52,958 nt of DNA from a virus, in the IMG/VR virus record IMGVR_UViG_3300023199_000212, positions 1 to 52,958 of that record; one strand, 5' to 3'. This document shows positions 1-7,158 of the stretch, piece after piece. The translations under genes were made by a program, and so were the position numbers. The notes beneath the pieces are model-generated. The model was given only the letters and a program-made list of their open reading frames with translations, had not been told where the DNA came from and searched no databases. Numbering within the stretch: position 1 is the first letter of the stretch; every line of letters begins with the position of its first letter.

Positions 1-1
1 C

Positions 2-94
2 CTTGCCCGATACTCCCTGCCCATCGGCGGCGCCCTTTTCGCCATGTACGCGATCGCGGCCGCGGCCGCGCACGTTTCGGCCATTCTCGGCTAA
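2..94 (+). CDS. C-terminal end of a small hydrophobic protein (start outside window)
   Basis: An open frame enters from the left edge and ends at TAA 92-94, giving 30 residues rich in Ala with hydrophobic stretches, so it may be the end of a membrane protein. It has the same G+C-rich, palindrome-rich codon style as the next four genes. No family can be named from so short a piece. The following gene starts 22 bases downstream behind a GCACCTAGG leader. Confidence 0.45.
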   Translation, partial: LARYSLPIGGALFAMYAIAAAAAHVSAILG

Positions 95-116
95 CCCAAC
101 GAAAGGCACCTAGGCA

Positions 117-344
117 ATGACGCACACTAGCGACAGCTTCGAAAACTGCGGCTACTCTCCCGCCGCGGCCGCCGACGAATTGGCGGAATCGTTCATCAAC
201 GGCAACCGGAAGTACGTTCGGGACGCGATTCTGTCCATGCGTCCCGCGCGCGCCGCGGCCGTTGCCGCGTATCTGCGGGACTACCTTGACGGAGATTCGT
301 ACGAAATCGGCTCTTTCCTGAGGATGCTCGCGGATGCGTGCTAG
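117..344 (+). CDS. Hypothetical protein, 75 aa
   Basis: A 75-residue, mostly helical, slightly acidic protein that I do not recognise. The start is ATG 117, preceded by GCACCTAGG (106-114), which is both the leader box seen at many starts in this window and a weak Shine-Dalgarno. It overlaps the next gene by 11 bases, which suggests an operon with the GP88-like gene. Function unknown. Confidence 0.6.
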   Translation: MTHTSDSFENCGYSPAAAADELAESFINGNRKYVRDAILSMRPARAAAVAAYLRDYLDGDSYEIGSFLRMLADAC

Positions 345-1323
345 CGTCCGCGCAATCCTCGCCCGCGCCGATGCGCTCGCCCGCGCGGCGCGCAACCTTC
401 CGACCGATACGGGCCCGCTCGCGGGCCCGTACGCGGGCGAATCGCTCGCGAATCTGCGGCGGATCGTTCGCGCGCGGTTCGGAGAGTACAAGCGGCGCGT
501 TGGCGCCGTACAGGCCCGTACGGGCGCGGAGCGTACGATCCTGCGGCCGCTCTACTTCGCGCGCCTTCCGAAGTACCCTGAGATTCTCGGCTCTAGCGTC
601 AAGGTTCAAGCGGGCGAGGGTTTGGGGGTGCTTACGTCTGTTGTCTACATGGCGCCCGCGAGCGAATCCGGCTTGAACCTTTGCCCGTTCGCTACGGCAG
701 GGTGCGCGGCCGCTTGTCTCGGGCACAATTCCGGCCGAGTGGTCTACACGGATTCGGCCAACGCGCGCCTTTGGAAAACTGCCCTGTACCTTGCGGATCG
801 CGCCCTTTGGCGCGCCCTTGTGATTGCGGAAACCGCCGCGTTGGTCCGCAAGGCGGCGCGCGCGGGAATGATTCCCGCCGTTCGCATCGACGGATCAACC
901 GACACGGGCGAGGGTGCGCGCATGGCGCCCGCGTTGGCGCGCGCGTTCCCTACCTTGCGGCTGTACGATTACACGAAAGACGCGGCGCGCGCGATCGCGG
1001 CCGCTCGCGGCGCGTACGGCGCCCGCTATCACGTTACGTTTTCTCGCTCGGGAGAAAACGACGCGGCATGCCGCGCCGTGCTAGACGCGGGCGGGAACGT
1101 CGCGGCCGTTTTCGACGTGCGCGCGCGGCGCCCGAAGGGCGCCCTTCCCGCGACGTACCGGGGCCGTGCGGTTGTCGATGGCGACGTTTCCGATGCGCGT
1201 TTCCTTGACGGCGCGCGCGGCGCGTACGTCGGTTTGCGGTTCAAGGCGGAGCGCGATCGCGCGGGCGCCCTTGCGGCCGCGGGCGCGTTCGTTGTTCGGC
1301 CGCGGCGGAAGGCGCGCGCATGA
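334..1323 (+). CDS. GP88-like phage protein with conserved Cys cluster
   Basis: A 329-residue protein. After an Arg/Ala-rich N-terminal 80 residues, it has the hallmark region of a phage family I recognise as Gene product 88-like: a GxGVLTxVxYMAPA segment (about residues 95-110), then Cys117-Pro-Phe, Cys124 and Cys128 (motif NLCPFATxGCxxxCL). A later region has an IDGSTDTGEG segment and a beta-strand-rich part. The biochemical role of the family is not established; the Cys cluster may bind metal. It overlaps its neighbours by 11 and 4 bases. Codon use (many GCG, CGC, GCC, with CTT and GTT) differs from the phage structural genes downstream. Confidence 0.65.
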   Translation: MRASVRAILARADALARAARNLPTDTGPLAGPYAGESLANLRRIVRARFGEYKRRVGAVQARTGAERTILRPLYFARLPKYPEILGSSVKVQAGEGLGVLTSVVYMAPASESGLNLCPFATAGCAAACLGHNSGRVVYTDSANARLWKTALYLADRALWRALVIAETAALVRKAARAGMIPAVRIDGSTDTGEGARMAPALARAFPTLRLYDYTKDAARAIAAARGAYGARYHVTFSRSGENDAACRAVLDAGGNVAAVFDVRARRPKGALPATYRGRAVVDGDVSDARFLDGARGAYVGLRFKAERDRAGALAAAGAFVVRPRRKARA

Positions 1324-1541
1324 AGTTCATTGCCCATGCGTCTTTGCGCATGCGCGCGAACGGGCCCGCGCACCCCGTGCTGATCTACCTAAACCCGGAC
1401 GGGCGCACCCTCACGATTCGGCGCGCGATCGATCGGCGCGGGAACGTGTCAGACAAGGGAGAGATTCTCGGCCATGCGTTCCTGGAGCATGGCGCGACGT
1501 TGACGTTGACGGCGCCCGATGGCGCCAGAAAGGAAACCTAG
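1320..1541 (+). CDS. Hypothetical protein, 73 aa
   Basis: A small basic beta-rich protein, overlapping the GP88-like gene by the ATGA-type junction at 1320. No motif recognised. It belongs by codon use and spacing to the 117-1763 group and probably shares its transcript. Confidence 0.55.
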   Translation: MKFIAHASLRMRANGPAHPVLIYLNPDGRTLTIRRAIDRRGNVSDKGEILGHAFLEHGATLTLTAPDGARKET

Positions 1542-1544
1542 AGC

Positions 1545-1763
1545 ATGCGATTCATCGACAAGGCGGATCCCGCCCACCTTGAGGGTTGCGCCCGGGCGGA
1601 ATGGGCGCGGTTCTCGGAAGACGAAAGGGCCGTTGTCCGCTTCGGCATGATCCCGGCCGATGCCGCGCGCCGTCTCGAAGCTGAGACGGGCGCCACGGCG
1701 CGGGAGATTGCCCTTGCGCTCTTCAAGGCGGCGCGCGACGCGGGCGCGCCGCTTGTCGTGTAG
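1545..1763 (+). CDS. Hypothetical protein, 72 aa
   Basis: A 72-residue helical protein starting at ATG 1545, three bases after the previous stop, with weak AGG/GAG bases upstream (gaaaccTAGAGC). No family recognised. It is the last gene before the long non-coding control region. The whole 117-1763 group is compositionally distinct from the rest of the phage. Confidence 0.5.
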   Translation: MRFIDKADPAHLEGCARAEWARFSEDERAVVRFGMIPADAARRLEAETGATAREIALALFKAARDAGAPLVV

Positions 1764-1860
1764 GGCGCCCGATCAAAGGCGCCCGCTAGGTGCGGCGCCC
1801 GTGCCCGGGAGGGTACGGGCGCCGCTTTCGTTTGTGCGGGCCCTACACGGCCGCAGGAAC

Positions 1861-2044
1861 GGCGCGGCCGCTCGCCCGGGCCCGCAGGGGTGCGCGCCCT
1901 AGGGCGCCCGTGGCGGGCCCGTACGCGCCCTGAGCGGGCGCCCTGTACAGGGGTGCGGTGCCTTGCGCCCTGCTACGGGCGCGTAGGGCGCCCTGAGCGG
2001 GGCGCCAGTATGGCGCGGCCGCTCGCCCGGGCCCGCAGGGGTGC
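1861..2044. repeat. 33-bp perfect direct repeat pair
   Basis: The 33 bases at 1861-1893 and at 2012-2044 are identical (both begin GGCGCGGCCGCTCGCCCGGG). Between them are further shorter repeats such as GCGCCCTGAGCGGG. The stretch is packed with GGCGCC, GGGCCC and GCGGCCGC palindromes. Confidence 0.85.
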
Positions 2045-2075
2045 CGCGCGGGCGCCGTGACGGTTCCATGACAAT

Positions 2076-2278
2076 GGGACGGATACGGGACGGATAAGCT
2101 GGCCGGGCTAAACCCTTGCGGAATAGCGGGTTACGGCGGATCGGGACGGATGGGACGGGTTCCGCCCTACTGTGGTATAACGTCTTGATACCACCCCCCT
2201 GTATAGGGTTCATTATTTAATCCTAGGGTGTATAGGTACTCTCCATATACCTTGCCTTTTATCCGTCCTATCCGTCCC
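2076..2278. repeat. GGGACGGAT iteron-like repeats
   Basis: Perfect GGGACGGAT copies lie at 2076, 2087 and 2143, with a one-mismatch copy at 2152. Inverted copies lie at 2261 (one mismatch) and 2270 (perfect). Paired copies are 11, 9 and 9 bp apart. Between the direct and inverted groups is an AT-rich patch with an inverted repeat GTGGTAT (2172-2178) / ATACCAC (2188-2194). Confidence 0.75.
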
Positions 2279-2433
2279 AATTGCTATAAGCCTAGGCTTG
2301 GCCTAGACTTAGGACGGCCGGGTTATCTGTCCCGAACCTGTCCCGAAGTGTCCCGCGGGCCCTATCGTCTCAGATTGAGAATCGACGTAACCCTAGGCGC
2401 TGCCGGGCTTTAGGCCGATCCCCCACCTGGCGC

Positions 2434-2450
2434 TGTACACAACGTGTACA
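2434..2450. promoter_or_regulatory. TGTACAC-N3-GTGTACA palindrome (operator-like)
   Basis: A perfect 7-bp inverted repeat with a 3-bp spacer. Related TGTACA half-sites occur in other regulatory gaps of this window (around 5761, 13910, 51981, 52415 and 52760), so it may be a binding site for a shared regulator. No regulator gene is identified. Confidence 0.5.
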
Positions 2451-2490
2451 CTTCGCGATTTTCTTAGTTTATTCCCGCTCGCTCGATCGA

Positions 2491-2648
2491 CGTAACCCCC
2501 TGTGGCAGCCGTGGTTACGGGCGCACAGTGAAATGAACGGAGTTGGAGCAACGTAACCCCTTGCTAGAGCGGTACTTAGGGCGGACGGAAGGGCGCGTTG
2601 CGCGGGCGGGGTGGGCGGTCGTAAGCCGTTGCGGCGCAAGGGGTTACG
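2491..2648. repeat. CGTAACC boxes in inverted pairs
   Basis: CGTAACC (2491-2497) pairs with GGTTACG (2513-2519). A 13-bp perfect inverted repeat pairs CGTAACCCCTTGC (2552-2564) with GCAAGGGGTTACG (2636-2648). A further direct copy is at 2383-2393. The arrangement is iteron-like. Confidence 0.7.
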
Positions 2649-2753
2649 GGGGTGCCCGTGCCTACGTGGCGCCTTGCACTAAGATCAGTGAGTGGGGTCG
2701 CGCAGCGCGAATTGAAAATTTCCCCGGGGCAGAAAAACCCGGGCGCAGGAAAT

Positions 2754-2813
2754 GCGCTCTGGGGACTTGTTTAATCGGACGAGGTCGGCCGCGGAAAAGC
2801 GCTCTGGGGACTT
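2754..2813. repeat. 15-bp direct repeat, 45 bp apart
   Basis: GCGCTCTGGGGACTT occurs at 2754-2768 and 2799-2813, each followed by a similar TTTA-A/T-TCG stretch. It marks the right edge of the control region, close to where phage-like composition begins. Confidence 0.75.
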
Positions 2814-2890
2814 CTTTATTCGACCAGATCGAGACCAGGGTGCGAGGAAAGACCGGCGGGGGCCAAGAGTTGGAGCCTCGTGACGAGGAG

Positions 2891-3085
2891 CTAGGCGCCC
2901 AGCATTCGGCGCGCGACTTCTTCGGCCTCTTGCTGTTCGTCCGGATCCAGATCCGGCACATCCTTGAACTCCGACTCATCTATCTCGCACTTGCCGTCAG
3001 TGTACAGCTCGATGATGATCCACCGGCGTTGCTCGCGAGATAGCTGGTTGAATTTCCGCATACAGTCGCTATCGACAGGCCCCAT
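2891..3085 (-). CDS. Hypothetical small acidic protein, 64 aa
   Basis: A minus-strand ORF with a natural-looking composition: a basic helical N-terminal half (QLSREQRRW) and an acidic C-terminal half rich in Asp/Glu. An internal Met at 3061 is an equally plausible start, and neither has a strong Shine-Dalgarno. It overlaps, in another frame, the degraded ORF beginning at 3318. Function unknown. Confidence 0.45.
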   Translation of the reverse strand: MGPVDSDCMRKFNQLSREQRRWIIIELYTDGKCEIDESEFKDVPDLDPDEQQEAEEVARRMLGA

Positions 3086-3139
3086 GCTGCTCTTGAGTTG
3101 AACTCGGAGGCGATACCGCCCGGCCGTTGAGGCGGGACC

Positions 3140-3318
3140 GCGAGGGAACAGCGCACCGAGGGCATGCGCGCAGCTCGCCGAGGAGGAACGACGGAATAGC
3201 TGTCGAGGTCGCTCCCGCGGATCCGGTGGCAGCAGTCGAGCGTGAGGCGAGCGACGCCCCCCTCGCGCTCGAAGTAGCCCGCGATCCAGCGGAGGTCCTC
3301 CCCAGTGGCCCTCTTCAC
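3140..3318 (-). pseudogene. Fragment resembling the start of a LAGLIDADG endonuclease
   Basis: From GTG 3318 the minus strand encodes a first 16 residues ending RWIAGYFEREGG, which fits the first LAGLIDADG helix pattern (hydrophobic, AG, then acidic-x-EG). After about 35 residues the frame loses protein-like character and no second motif follows. I read it as a remnant of a homing-type gene. It could also be chance similarity, since the motif is short. An intact LAGLIDADG gene is present at 36876. Confidence 0.3.
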
Positions 3319-3425
3319 GAGGGCCCTAGTCTACCAGCAAGGCCGCGGCCCGGCGCCCGGTCGCTGACCGCCCCTCCTAGCCAGCACATAGCCCCTAAAC
3401 GGCGAGGTTGGCAAGTCGGGCTAGA

Positions 3426-3445
3426 CTGGGTGTGGAGACACCCAG
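3426..3445 (+). promoter_or_regulatory. Hairpin with Shine-Dalgarno in the loop
   Basis: CTGGGTGT-GGAG-ACACCCAG forms a perfect 8-bp stem whose 4-base loop is the Shine-Dalgarno GGAG, one base before ATG 3447. The ribosome site would be displayed in a tight loop. A parallel structure precedes the portal gene at 13878-13893. Confidence 0.65.
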
Positions 3446-3446
3446 C

Positions 3447-3743
3447 ATGCGCATCAGCGAGTCGATCTACCCGAACGCCATCGCCGACGCGGCCCTCGTG
3501 AGCCCGGCGAGCGGGAAGCGCCTGACGATCTTCCGCATCATCGCCACGAACAAGGACGGCGCGGACATGCAGATCTACCGGAACGTGCGCGGCGTCAACA
3601 TCATCAACCTCGAGACCTCCAAGGGCGGCGTCTTCGAGTTCGGCGAGAGGGGCCTGCGGCTCGAGACCGACGAGGCGCTCACGTTCACCGGCGGCCTCGT
3701 GAGCGTCAACACGATCGTGACCGTCTACTACGGGGAGCGGTAG
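3447..3743 (+). CDS. Small beta-rich virion-type protein, paralogue of the next gene's N-terminal domain
   Basis: A 98-residue protein. The start is ATG 3447, set by the GGAG loop hairpin just upstream; an earlier TTG at 3408 lies before that hairpin and is less likely. The pattern (LVSPASGKRLTIFRI, then LETSKGGVFEFG, then FTGGLVSVNTIVTVYYGE) matches residues 16-100 of the following protein position by position, so this is a stand-alone copy of that domain. A role in the tail or capsid surface is inferred from context only. It is one base from the next start. Confidence 0.65.
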   Translation: MRISESIYPNAIADAALVSPASGKRLTIFRIIATNKDGADMQIYRNVRGVNIINLETSKGGVFEFGERGLRLETDEALTFTGGLVSVNTIVTVYYGER

Positions 3744-3744
3744 G

Positions 3745-4806
3745 GTGAAGCACTTCGAAGCCACCCTCTCCGGCGCTCTCACGGACGAGCTTCTTGTCGC
3801 GCCCGCGATGCCCGGCCGCCGCGTCAAGATCCACCGGATCTCCGTCGGCGCCGACGTTGCCGTGGACATCAAGGTCCACCTCGCCGCCGACGACCCGCAG
3901 GGCGGGCGCCTGCTCAACGTCGAGTCGAGCAACGGCGTCGAGCTGTACCTCGACGGCCAGGTCGACTTCGACGAGCCCGTCTACTTCTCGGGCGGCGCGG
4001 TCGGTGAGAACGTCACGATCGTCATCGACTACGAGCACACGGGCCGGAACGAGACCGGTTCGGACGGGAAGCTCGGGATCCTCGTCCCCTGGTACAACCA
4101 CCCGAACCACTACGACCCTCCCAACTACAAGTGGCCGAACATCGCGCAGGAGCGCGACGAGCACACGCCGATCACGGCGATCATCAACCCCTCGAGCGGC
4201 CCGGGCGTCGGCGGCCCGAACGCGGACTACGTCGTGGGGGCGGACCTCTTCCTGCAGAGCGGCGTCAAGATGCTGGGGTACGTCCTCACGAACTACGGCG
4301 GGCGCCTCCTCGCGGACGTGAAGGCCGACATCGACGAGTGGGCGGACAACTGGACGAAGTACGTGACGGGGATCTTCTTCTACGAGATCCCCGACTCCTC
4401 GATCTTCGACCTCGCGAAGATGAACTACTACCGCGAGGTGGTCGAGTACGCGCGCTCCAAGATCCCCGGGGGCGAGATCGTCATCAACCCCGGCACGGAC
4501 CTCGACGACCCGCTCGCGGGTCTCGGGGACATCGTCTCGTCGTTCGAGGACACCGAGGCCAGCTGGACGGTGAACAAGGCGATCGCGACGGCGCGGAAGA
4601 ACACGCACCTCGCTCTCATCCACACGGTCACGACCGAGACCGGCCGCGAGGGGATGCGAAACCTCGTGCAGCAGGCCTTCGACGAGGGCTACCGGTGGGT
4701 GTACTTCACGGATGACGCGCTGCCGAACCCGTGGGACGCCCTCCCGACGGACTGGAGTTCCCTCGCCGAGTGGGTGAGGGAGGCGAATCTCGGAGCGCGG
4801 TCGTGA
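3745..4806 (+). CDS. Spherulin-4 domain protein, probable virion-associated glycosidase or binding protein
   Basis: A 353-residue protein starting at GTG 3745 (GGGGAG upstream). Residues 1-100 are a beta-rich domain shared with the previous gene. Residues about 110-345 match the spherulin-4 family (GH135/Sph3-like TIM barrel): the opening LGILVPWYNHP, then TAIINPSSGPG, GVKMLGYVLTNYGG with LADVKADID, and GIFFYEIP, all in the family's order. Members cut or bind amino-sugar polysaccharides, so this may act on a capsule or exopolysaccharide during adsorption; that role is inference. It lies between the two other surface-protein genes. Confidence 0.75.
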   Translation: MKHFEATLSGALTDELLVAPAMPGRRVKIHRISVGADVAVDIKVHLAADDPQGGRLLNVESSNGVELYLDGQVDFDEPVYFSGGAVGENVTIVIDYEHTGRNETGSDGKLGILVPWYNHPNHYDPPNYKWPNIAQERDEHTPITAIINPSSGPGVGGPNADYVVGADLFLQSGVKMLGYVLTNYGGRLLADVKADIDEWADNWTKYVTGIFFYEIPDSSIFDLAKMNYYREVVEYARSKIPGGEIVINPGTDLDDPLAGLGDIVSSFEDTEASWTVNKAIATARKNTHLALIHTVTTETGREGMRNLVQQAFDEGYRWVYFTDDALPNPWDALPTDWSSLAEWVREANLGARS

Positions 4807-5702
4807 CTACCCGCCAGCAGGGGCGGCGTTCCAGGCTGATCAGGGACGAGCGGCTTGGAGGCGGCCTCTTCGTGCCGTTCGTGCCGGGAGGCGATGGCCT
4901 GCCCGCGCCGGACATGTGGTACGACCCGCAGTGGATCGTCGACACCTACGGCACGACGACGGCGCTCGACGGCGACGACCTCGCTGCAGCTGGCAAGATG
5001 TTCGCGGTCGGTCAGCGATGGAAGTCCCTGGGCTCGAAGGACAACTGGATCGACCTCCACATCACGGGCGGCGGCGCCACGACCATCCAGCACGCCGCGG
5101 GACCGAACGGCCTGCCGTACGTCTTCTTCGACGGCGTCACTAACCCCGGTGAGTGGATGCACCCGAACCGCGACGGCAACGAGCCTGCCGCGACGGAGGG
5201 CGACTTCCACCCCAGCGCGTTCACGTATTTCGTGCTCGCGGCTCGAGCGACCACTGAAACGACCGGATGGCGCTCTGTCATGGGCACGCGCGACATTCCG
5301 AACAACCGGGGCTTCTCGCTCTTCTTCCGCGAGAGCGGAGGTGCGCGCAACCTCCAATTCGTCTTCGGCGACGGATCTATCATCAGCGGAGCCACCGCGG
5401 GCACCTGGGCGGCGGGGGAGTGGATGATCCTCGCAATCATGCACGACGGCAGCGAGGGCAAGCTGTGGAAGAACACCCTCTTCGCCTCGCCAATCGGGAG
5501 CGCCGTCCACGGCTACGCGCCGCGGAACACCGGCTCGATCGACCACCAGGGGACGTTCCAGCTCGGGCAGGACGGGGGCGAGCAGACGCGCGCCGAGACG
5601 CTGGTGGCAGACCTGCGCATGTACAACCGCGTCCTGAGCGAGGCTGAGTTCGACTCGATCATGAGCGATCTCTCGGCTAAGTCGGGTATCGCCGTAACCT
5701 AG
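4803..5702 (+). CDS. LamG/concanavalin-like lectin domain protein
   Basis: A 299-residue protein. GTG 4803 is chosen because it overlaps the previous stop by 4 bases and has CGGAG seven bases upstream; an upstream GTG would extend it into the previous gene. Residues about 70-290 look like a laminin-G/concanavalin jelly roll: FTYFVLAAR, the GFSLFFRESGG and LQFVFGDG strands, LADLRMYNRVLSEAEF near the end. Such domains bind carbohydrate in phage fibre or appendage proteins. With its two neighbours it probably forms a receptor-recognition or adhesin unit, placed away from the main tail block. Confidence 0.7.
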   Translation: MTTRQQGRRSRLIRDERLGGGLFVPFVPGGDGLPAPDMWYDPQWIVDTYGTTTALDGDDLAAAGKMFAVGQRWKSLGSKDNWIDLHITGGGATTIQHAAGPNGLPYVFFDGVTNPGEWMHPNRDGNEPAATEGDFHPSAFTYFVLAARATTETTGWRSVMGTRDIPNNRGFSLFFRESGGARNLQFVFGDGSIISGATAGTWAAGEWMILAIMHDGSEGKLWKNTLFASPIGSAVHGYAPRNTGSIDHQGTFQLGQDGGEQTRAETLVADLRMYNRVLSEAEFDSIMSDLSAKSGIAVT

Positions 5703-5725
5703 ACAAAAAAGCTAATCAGCCCGAC

Positions 5726-5753
5726 TTGACCTGTCCCCCCTACGGGGTATAGT
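5726..5753 (+). promoter_or_regulatory. Sigma70-like promoter (TTGACC-16-TATAGT)
   Basis: TTGACC at 5726-5731 and TATAGT at 5748-5753 are 16 bp apart. The -10 lies inside a small inverted repeat GGGTA-TAG-TACCC. A GCACCTAG leader box follows at 5779. It probably drives the small-gene cluster from 5913. Confidence 0.65.
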
Positions 5754-5912
5754 ACCCATGTACACGACACCTTGACAAGCACCTAGAGAGCTAGCCGAAG
5801 CAGGGAGCACGGCCGCGCGGCGCACCGCACCCTGACCCGCACCGACCGCACAGACAGGCTCCGCTGGTCGGCTCCCTGCCGAGGCATCCTCTCGCCAAAC
5901 GCACCTTTTGGC
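5754..5912 (+). promoter_or_regulatory. 5' leader of the small-gene cluster with two GCACCT boxes and a long inverted repeat
   Basis: No gene is seen here. GCAGGGAGC (5800-5808) and GCTCCCTGC (5871-5879) form a perfect 9-bp inverted repeat around 62 bases. GCACCTAG occurs at 5779 and GCACCTTTTGG at 5901, the second ending at the ATG 5913. This could be a structured, regulated leader. Confidence 0.45.
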
Positions 5913-6119
5913 ATGGACTGGCACCTGGCAGCATTGACCCTACTCGGCATCCTTCTCGTAGCGCACCGGCGAATCTCCGGCTTCTTGGTGCAGGCGCTCG
6001 CCAGCATCGGCTGGCTGCTCTACGGGATCGACACCGACCAGAGCGGGATCGCCTCCCTCAACTGCGCCCTGCTGCTCGCCAACGTCTACGCCTTCATCAC
6101 CTGGAGGAGAGCAGCATGA
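5913..6119 (+). CDS. Small membrane protein with two TM segments
   Basis: A 68-residue protein with hydrophobic segments at about residues 5-16, 22-36 and 45-60 separated by Arg-rich or polar turns, ending WRRAA. The start ATG 5913 follows the GCACCTTTTGG leader box. It could be a holin-like or small transporter-like protein; the sequence does not decide. It overlaps the next gene by ATGA. Confidence 0.55.
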   Translation: MDWHLAALTLLGILLVAHRRISGFLVQALASIGWLLYGIDTDQSGIASLNCALLLANVYAFITWRRAA

Positions 6120-6337
6120 CGCGCACCCGGATCCCCGTCCTCTTCTACCCCAACCCCAAGGACTGCGTCGGCCTGCGCCGCGAGCGGCTCCCCTTCGAGA
6201 AGCTCTGCGAGAAGGAGCTGCGCATCCGGCGCGCGATGAGCCGCCGCGTCTCCACCAAGCCCAAGGCCATCCGCCGCGCGCTCCGCAACGACATCAAGCG
6301 AATGATCGAGAGGCGGAAGGAGGCCGCCAGTGCGTGA
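6116..6337 (+). CDS. Hypothetical basic protein, 73 aa
   Basis: A strongly basic, helical 73-residue protein (many Arg/Lys in the C-terminal half). ATG 6116 overlaps the previous stop and is preceded by GGAGAGCAGC. The charge suggests nucleic-acid contact, but there is no recognised family. It overlaps the next GTG start. Confidence 0.55.
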   Translation: MTRTRIPVLFYPNPKDCVGLRRERLPFEKLCEKELRIRRAMSRRVSTKPKAIRRALRNDIKRMIERRKEAASA

Positions 6338-6491
6338 GCGCAAGTGGAAGTACTGGCGGATCTCCAAGTCCGCGGTCGAGAGCCGCGAGACGGCCGTCCG
6401 AGCGGCGCCTCGAGGCTTCAAGTACCACACGAGCACGCTCGGGGAGCACGTCTTCCGCCGCCCGCTGATCCCCAACGGGGAGCGGCCGTGA
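6330..6491 (+). CDS. Hypothetical basic protein, 53 aa
   Basis: A short frame from GTG 6330 (inside the end of the previous gene, with GGAGG upstream) to TGA 6489-6491. It encodes a basic protein beginning MRERKWKYWR and ending LIPNGERP. Its place between two genes with overlapping starts and stops, at the same coupled spacing, supports it being real. Function unknown. Confidence 0.5.
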   Translation: MRERKWKYWRISKSAVESRETAVRAAPRGFKYHTSTLGEHVFRRPLIPNGERP

Positions 6492-6757
6492 TCGGGGACC
6501 GGCGCTCCGGCCGAGACCGCCGCGCCACAGTCAGCGAGGAGACCGACGCGCTCTACAACCGCGCGATCTACGCGGAGGCCGTCGCAGAGTTGTACAAGCG
6601 CCGCGCCCGCGACAACCGCCGCGGGATGATCGACGCGGTCACCACCGGCGCGACCGTCCTTCGCGACGTAGAGCGCGAAGCCCGGCTCTGGCGCACGGCG
6701 TTCCTTGGCGCGGTGCTCGTCTTCACGGCAGTCACCGCTGCGGGGATGCTGCTGTGA
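6488..6757 (+). CDS. Small tail-anchored membrane protein, 89 aa
   Basis: From GTG 6488, overlapping the previous TGA and with GGGGAG upstream. It encodes a charged, helical, probably cytoplasmic N-terminal 65 residues and one hydrophobic segment at the extreme C-terminus (AFLGAVLVFTAVTAAGMLL). A single C-terminal anchor is common in phage accessory lysis or inhibitor proteins, but the role is not shown. Confidence 0.55.
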   Translation: MIGDRRSGRDRRATVSEETDALYNRAIYAEAVAELYKRRARDNRRGMIDAVTTGATVLRDVEREARLWRTAFLGAVLVFTAVTAAGMLL

Positions 6758-6924
6758 TCGCCCGCAGCGGTCGCGGCACCCGCGGCTTCAACGCCTTCTG
6801 TCACGGTCGCTGCGGACGTGGCGGTTCGTGCGAAACGACCAAGCACCTGCTGGTCATCTTGGGGGGACGGCGATACCTGTACTGCACGACGTGCGGTAGG
6901 CGCAAGGAACTCCTTGACAGCTAA
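6754..6924 (+). CDS. Zinc-ribbon-like small protein, 56 aa
   Basis: From GTG 6754, overlapping the previous TGA, to TAA 6922-6924. It has clustered cysteines: FCHGRCGRGGSC in the first half and YCTTCGRRKE near the end, so two metal-binding knuckles that could form a zinc ribbon. Its 3' end contains the -35 box of the next promoter. Function unknown. Confidence 0.5.
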   Translation: MIARSGRGTRGFNAFCHGRCGRGGSCETTKHLLVILGGRRYLYCTTCGRRKELLDS

Positions 6925-6942
6925 GCTATACAGTGTTAATAT
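6914..6942 (+). promoter_or_regulatory. Strong sigma70-like promoter (TTGACA-17-TAATAT)
   Basis: TTGACA at 6914-6919 and TAATAT at 6937-6942 with 17-bp spacing, the closest match to consensus in the window. The transcript would start only a few bases before ATG 6952, leaving room for just GCAGGTGAA, a weak Shine-Dalgarno. It lies over the end of the preceding gene. Confidence 0.75.
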
Positions 6943-6951
6943 GCAGGTGAA

Positions 6952-7158
6952 ATGAGCGTGGTCGAGTACTGGAAGGCGATGCCGACGATCGAGCAGCACC
7001 AGCGACAAGGGCTGCGCCAGATCGACGACGCGCTTGTTCGGCTCGCCGCGAGATACAAGCGGTGCGACTGCCTCGAGTGCAGCATCGCAGACAGCACCTA
7101 CCGCTTCCTGCAGGGGATGGCCTGCGAGATCGAACGCCAACTGGAGAGGTACTCATGA
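6952..7158 (+). CDS. Hypothetical protein, 68 aa
   Basis: A helical 68-residue protein with a CDCLEC cysteine pair near residue 42. It starts at ATG 6952 directly behind the TTGACA/TAATAT promoter and ends in an ATGA overlap with the next gene. No family recognised. Confidence 0.6.
   Translation: MSVVEYWKAMPTIEQHQRQGLRQIDDALVRLAARYKRCDCLECSIADSTYRFLQGMACEIERQLERYS

Larger units (their letters stand above)
1764..2890. other. Long non-coding control region with repeats (possible origin or operator region)
   Basis: No convincing gene is visible in these 1127 bases; the frames that stay open are short or low complexity. The region holds a 33-bp direct repeat, GGGACGGAT iteron-like copies, an AT-rich patch (about 2165-2290), several palindromes, ACGTAACCC boxes in both orientations and a 15-bp direct repeat at 2754/2799. 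This mix resembles a replication origin or a multi-operator switch, but no initiator or repressor gene is recognised next to it, so the function is inference. Confidence 0.55.

Noticed and set aside
2543-3043. Plus-strand open frame of 166 codons across the control region and the small minus gene
   Set aside because: It has low-complexity Arg/Gly content, crosses the repeats, and lacks a ribosome site. The minus strand at 2891-3085 looks more protein-like.
3745-4806. Spherulin-4 protein as the phage endolysin
   Set aside because: It has a virion-type N-terminal domain and sits among surface-protein genes, not beside the lysis-like genes. No peptidoglycan-lysing family signature is seen.
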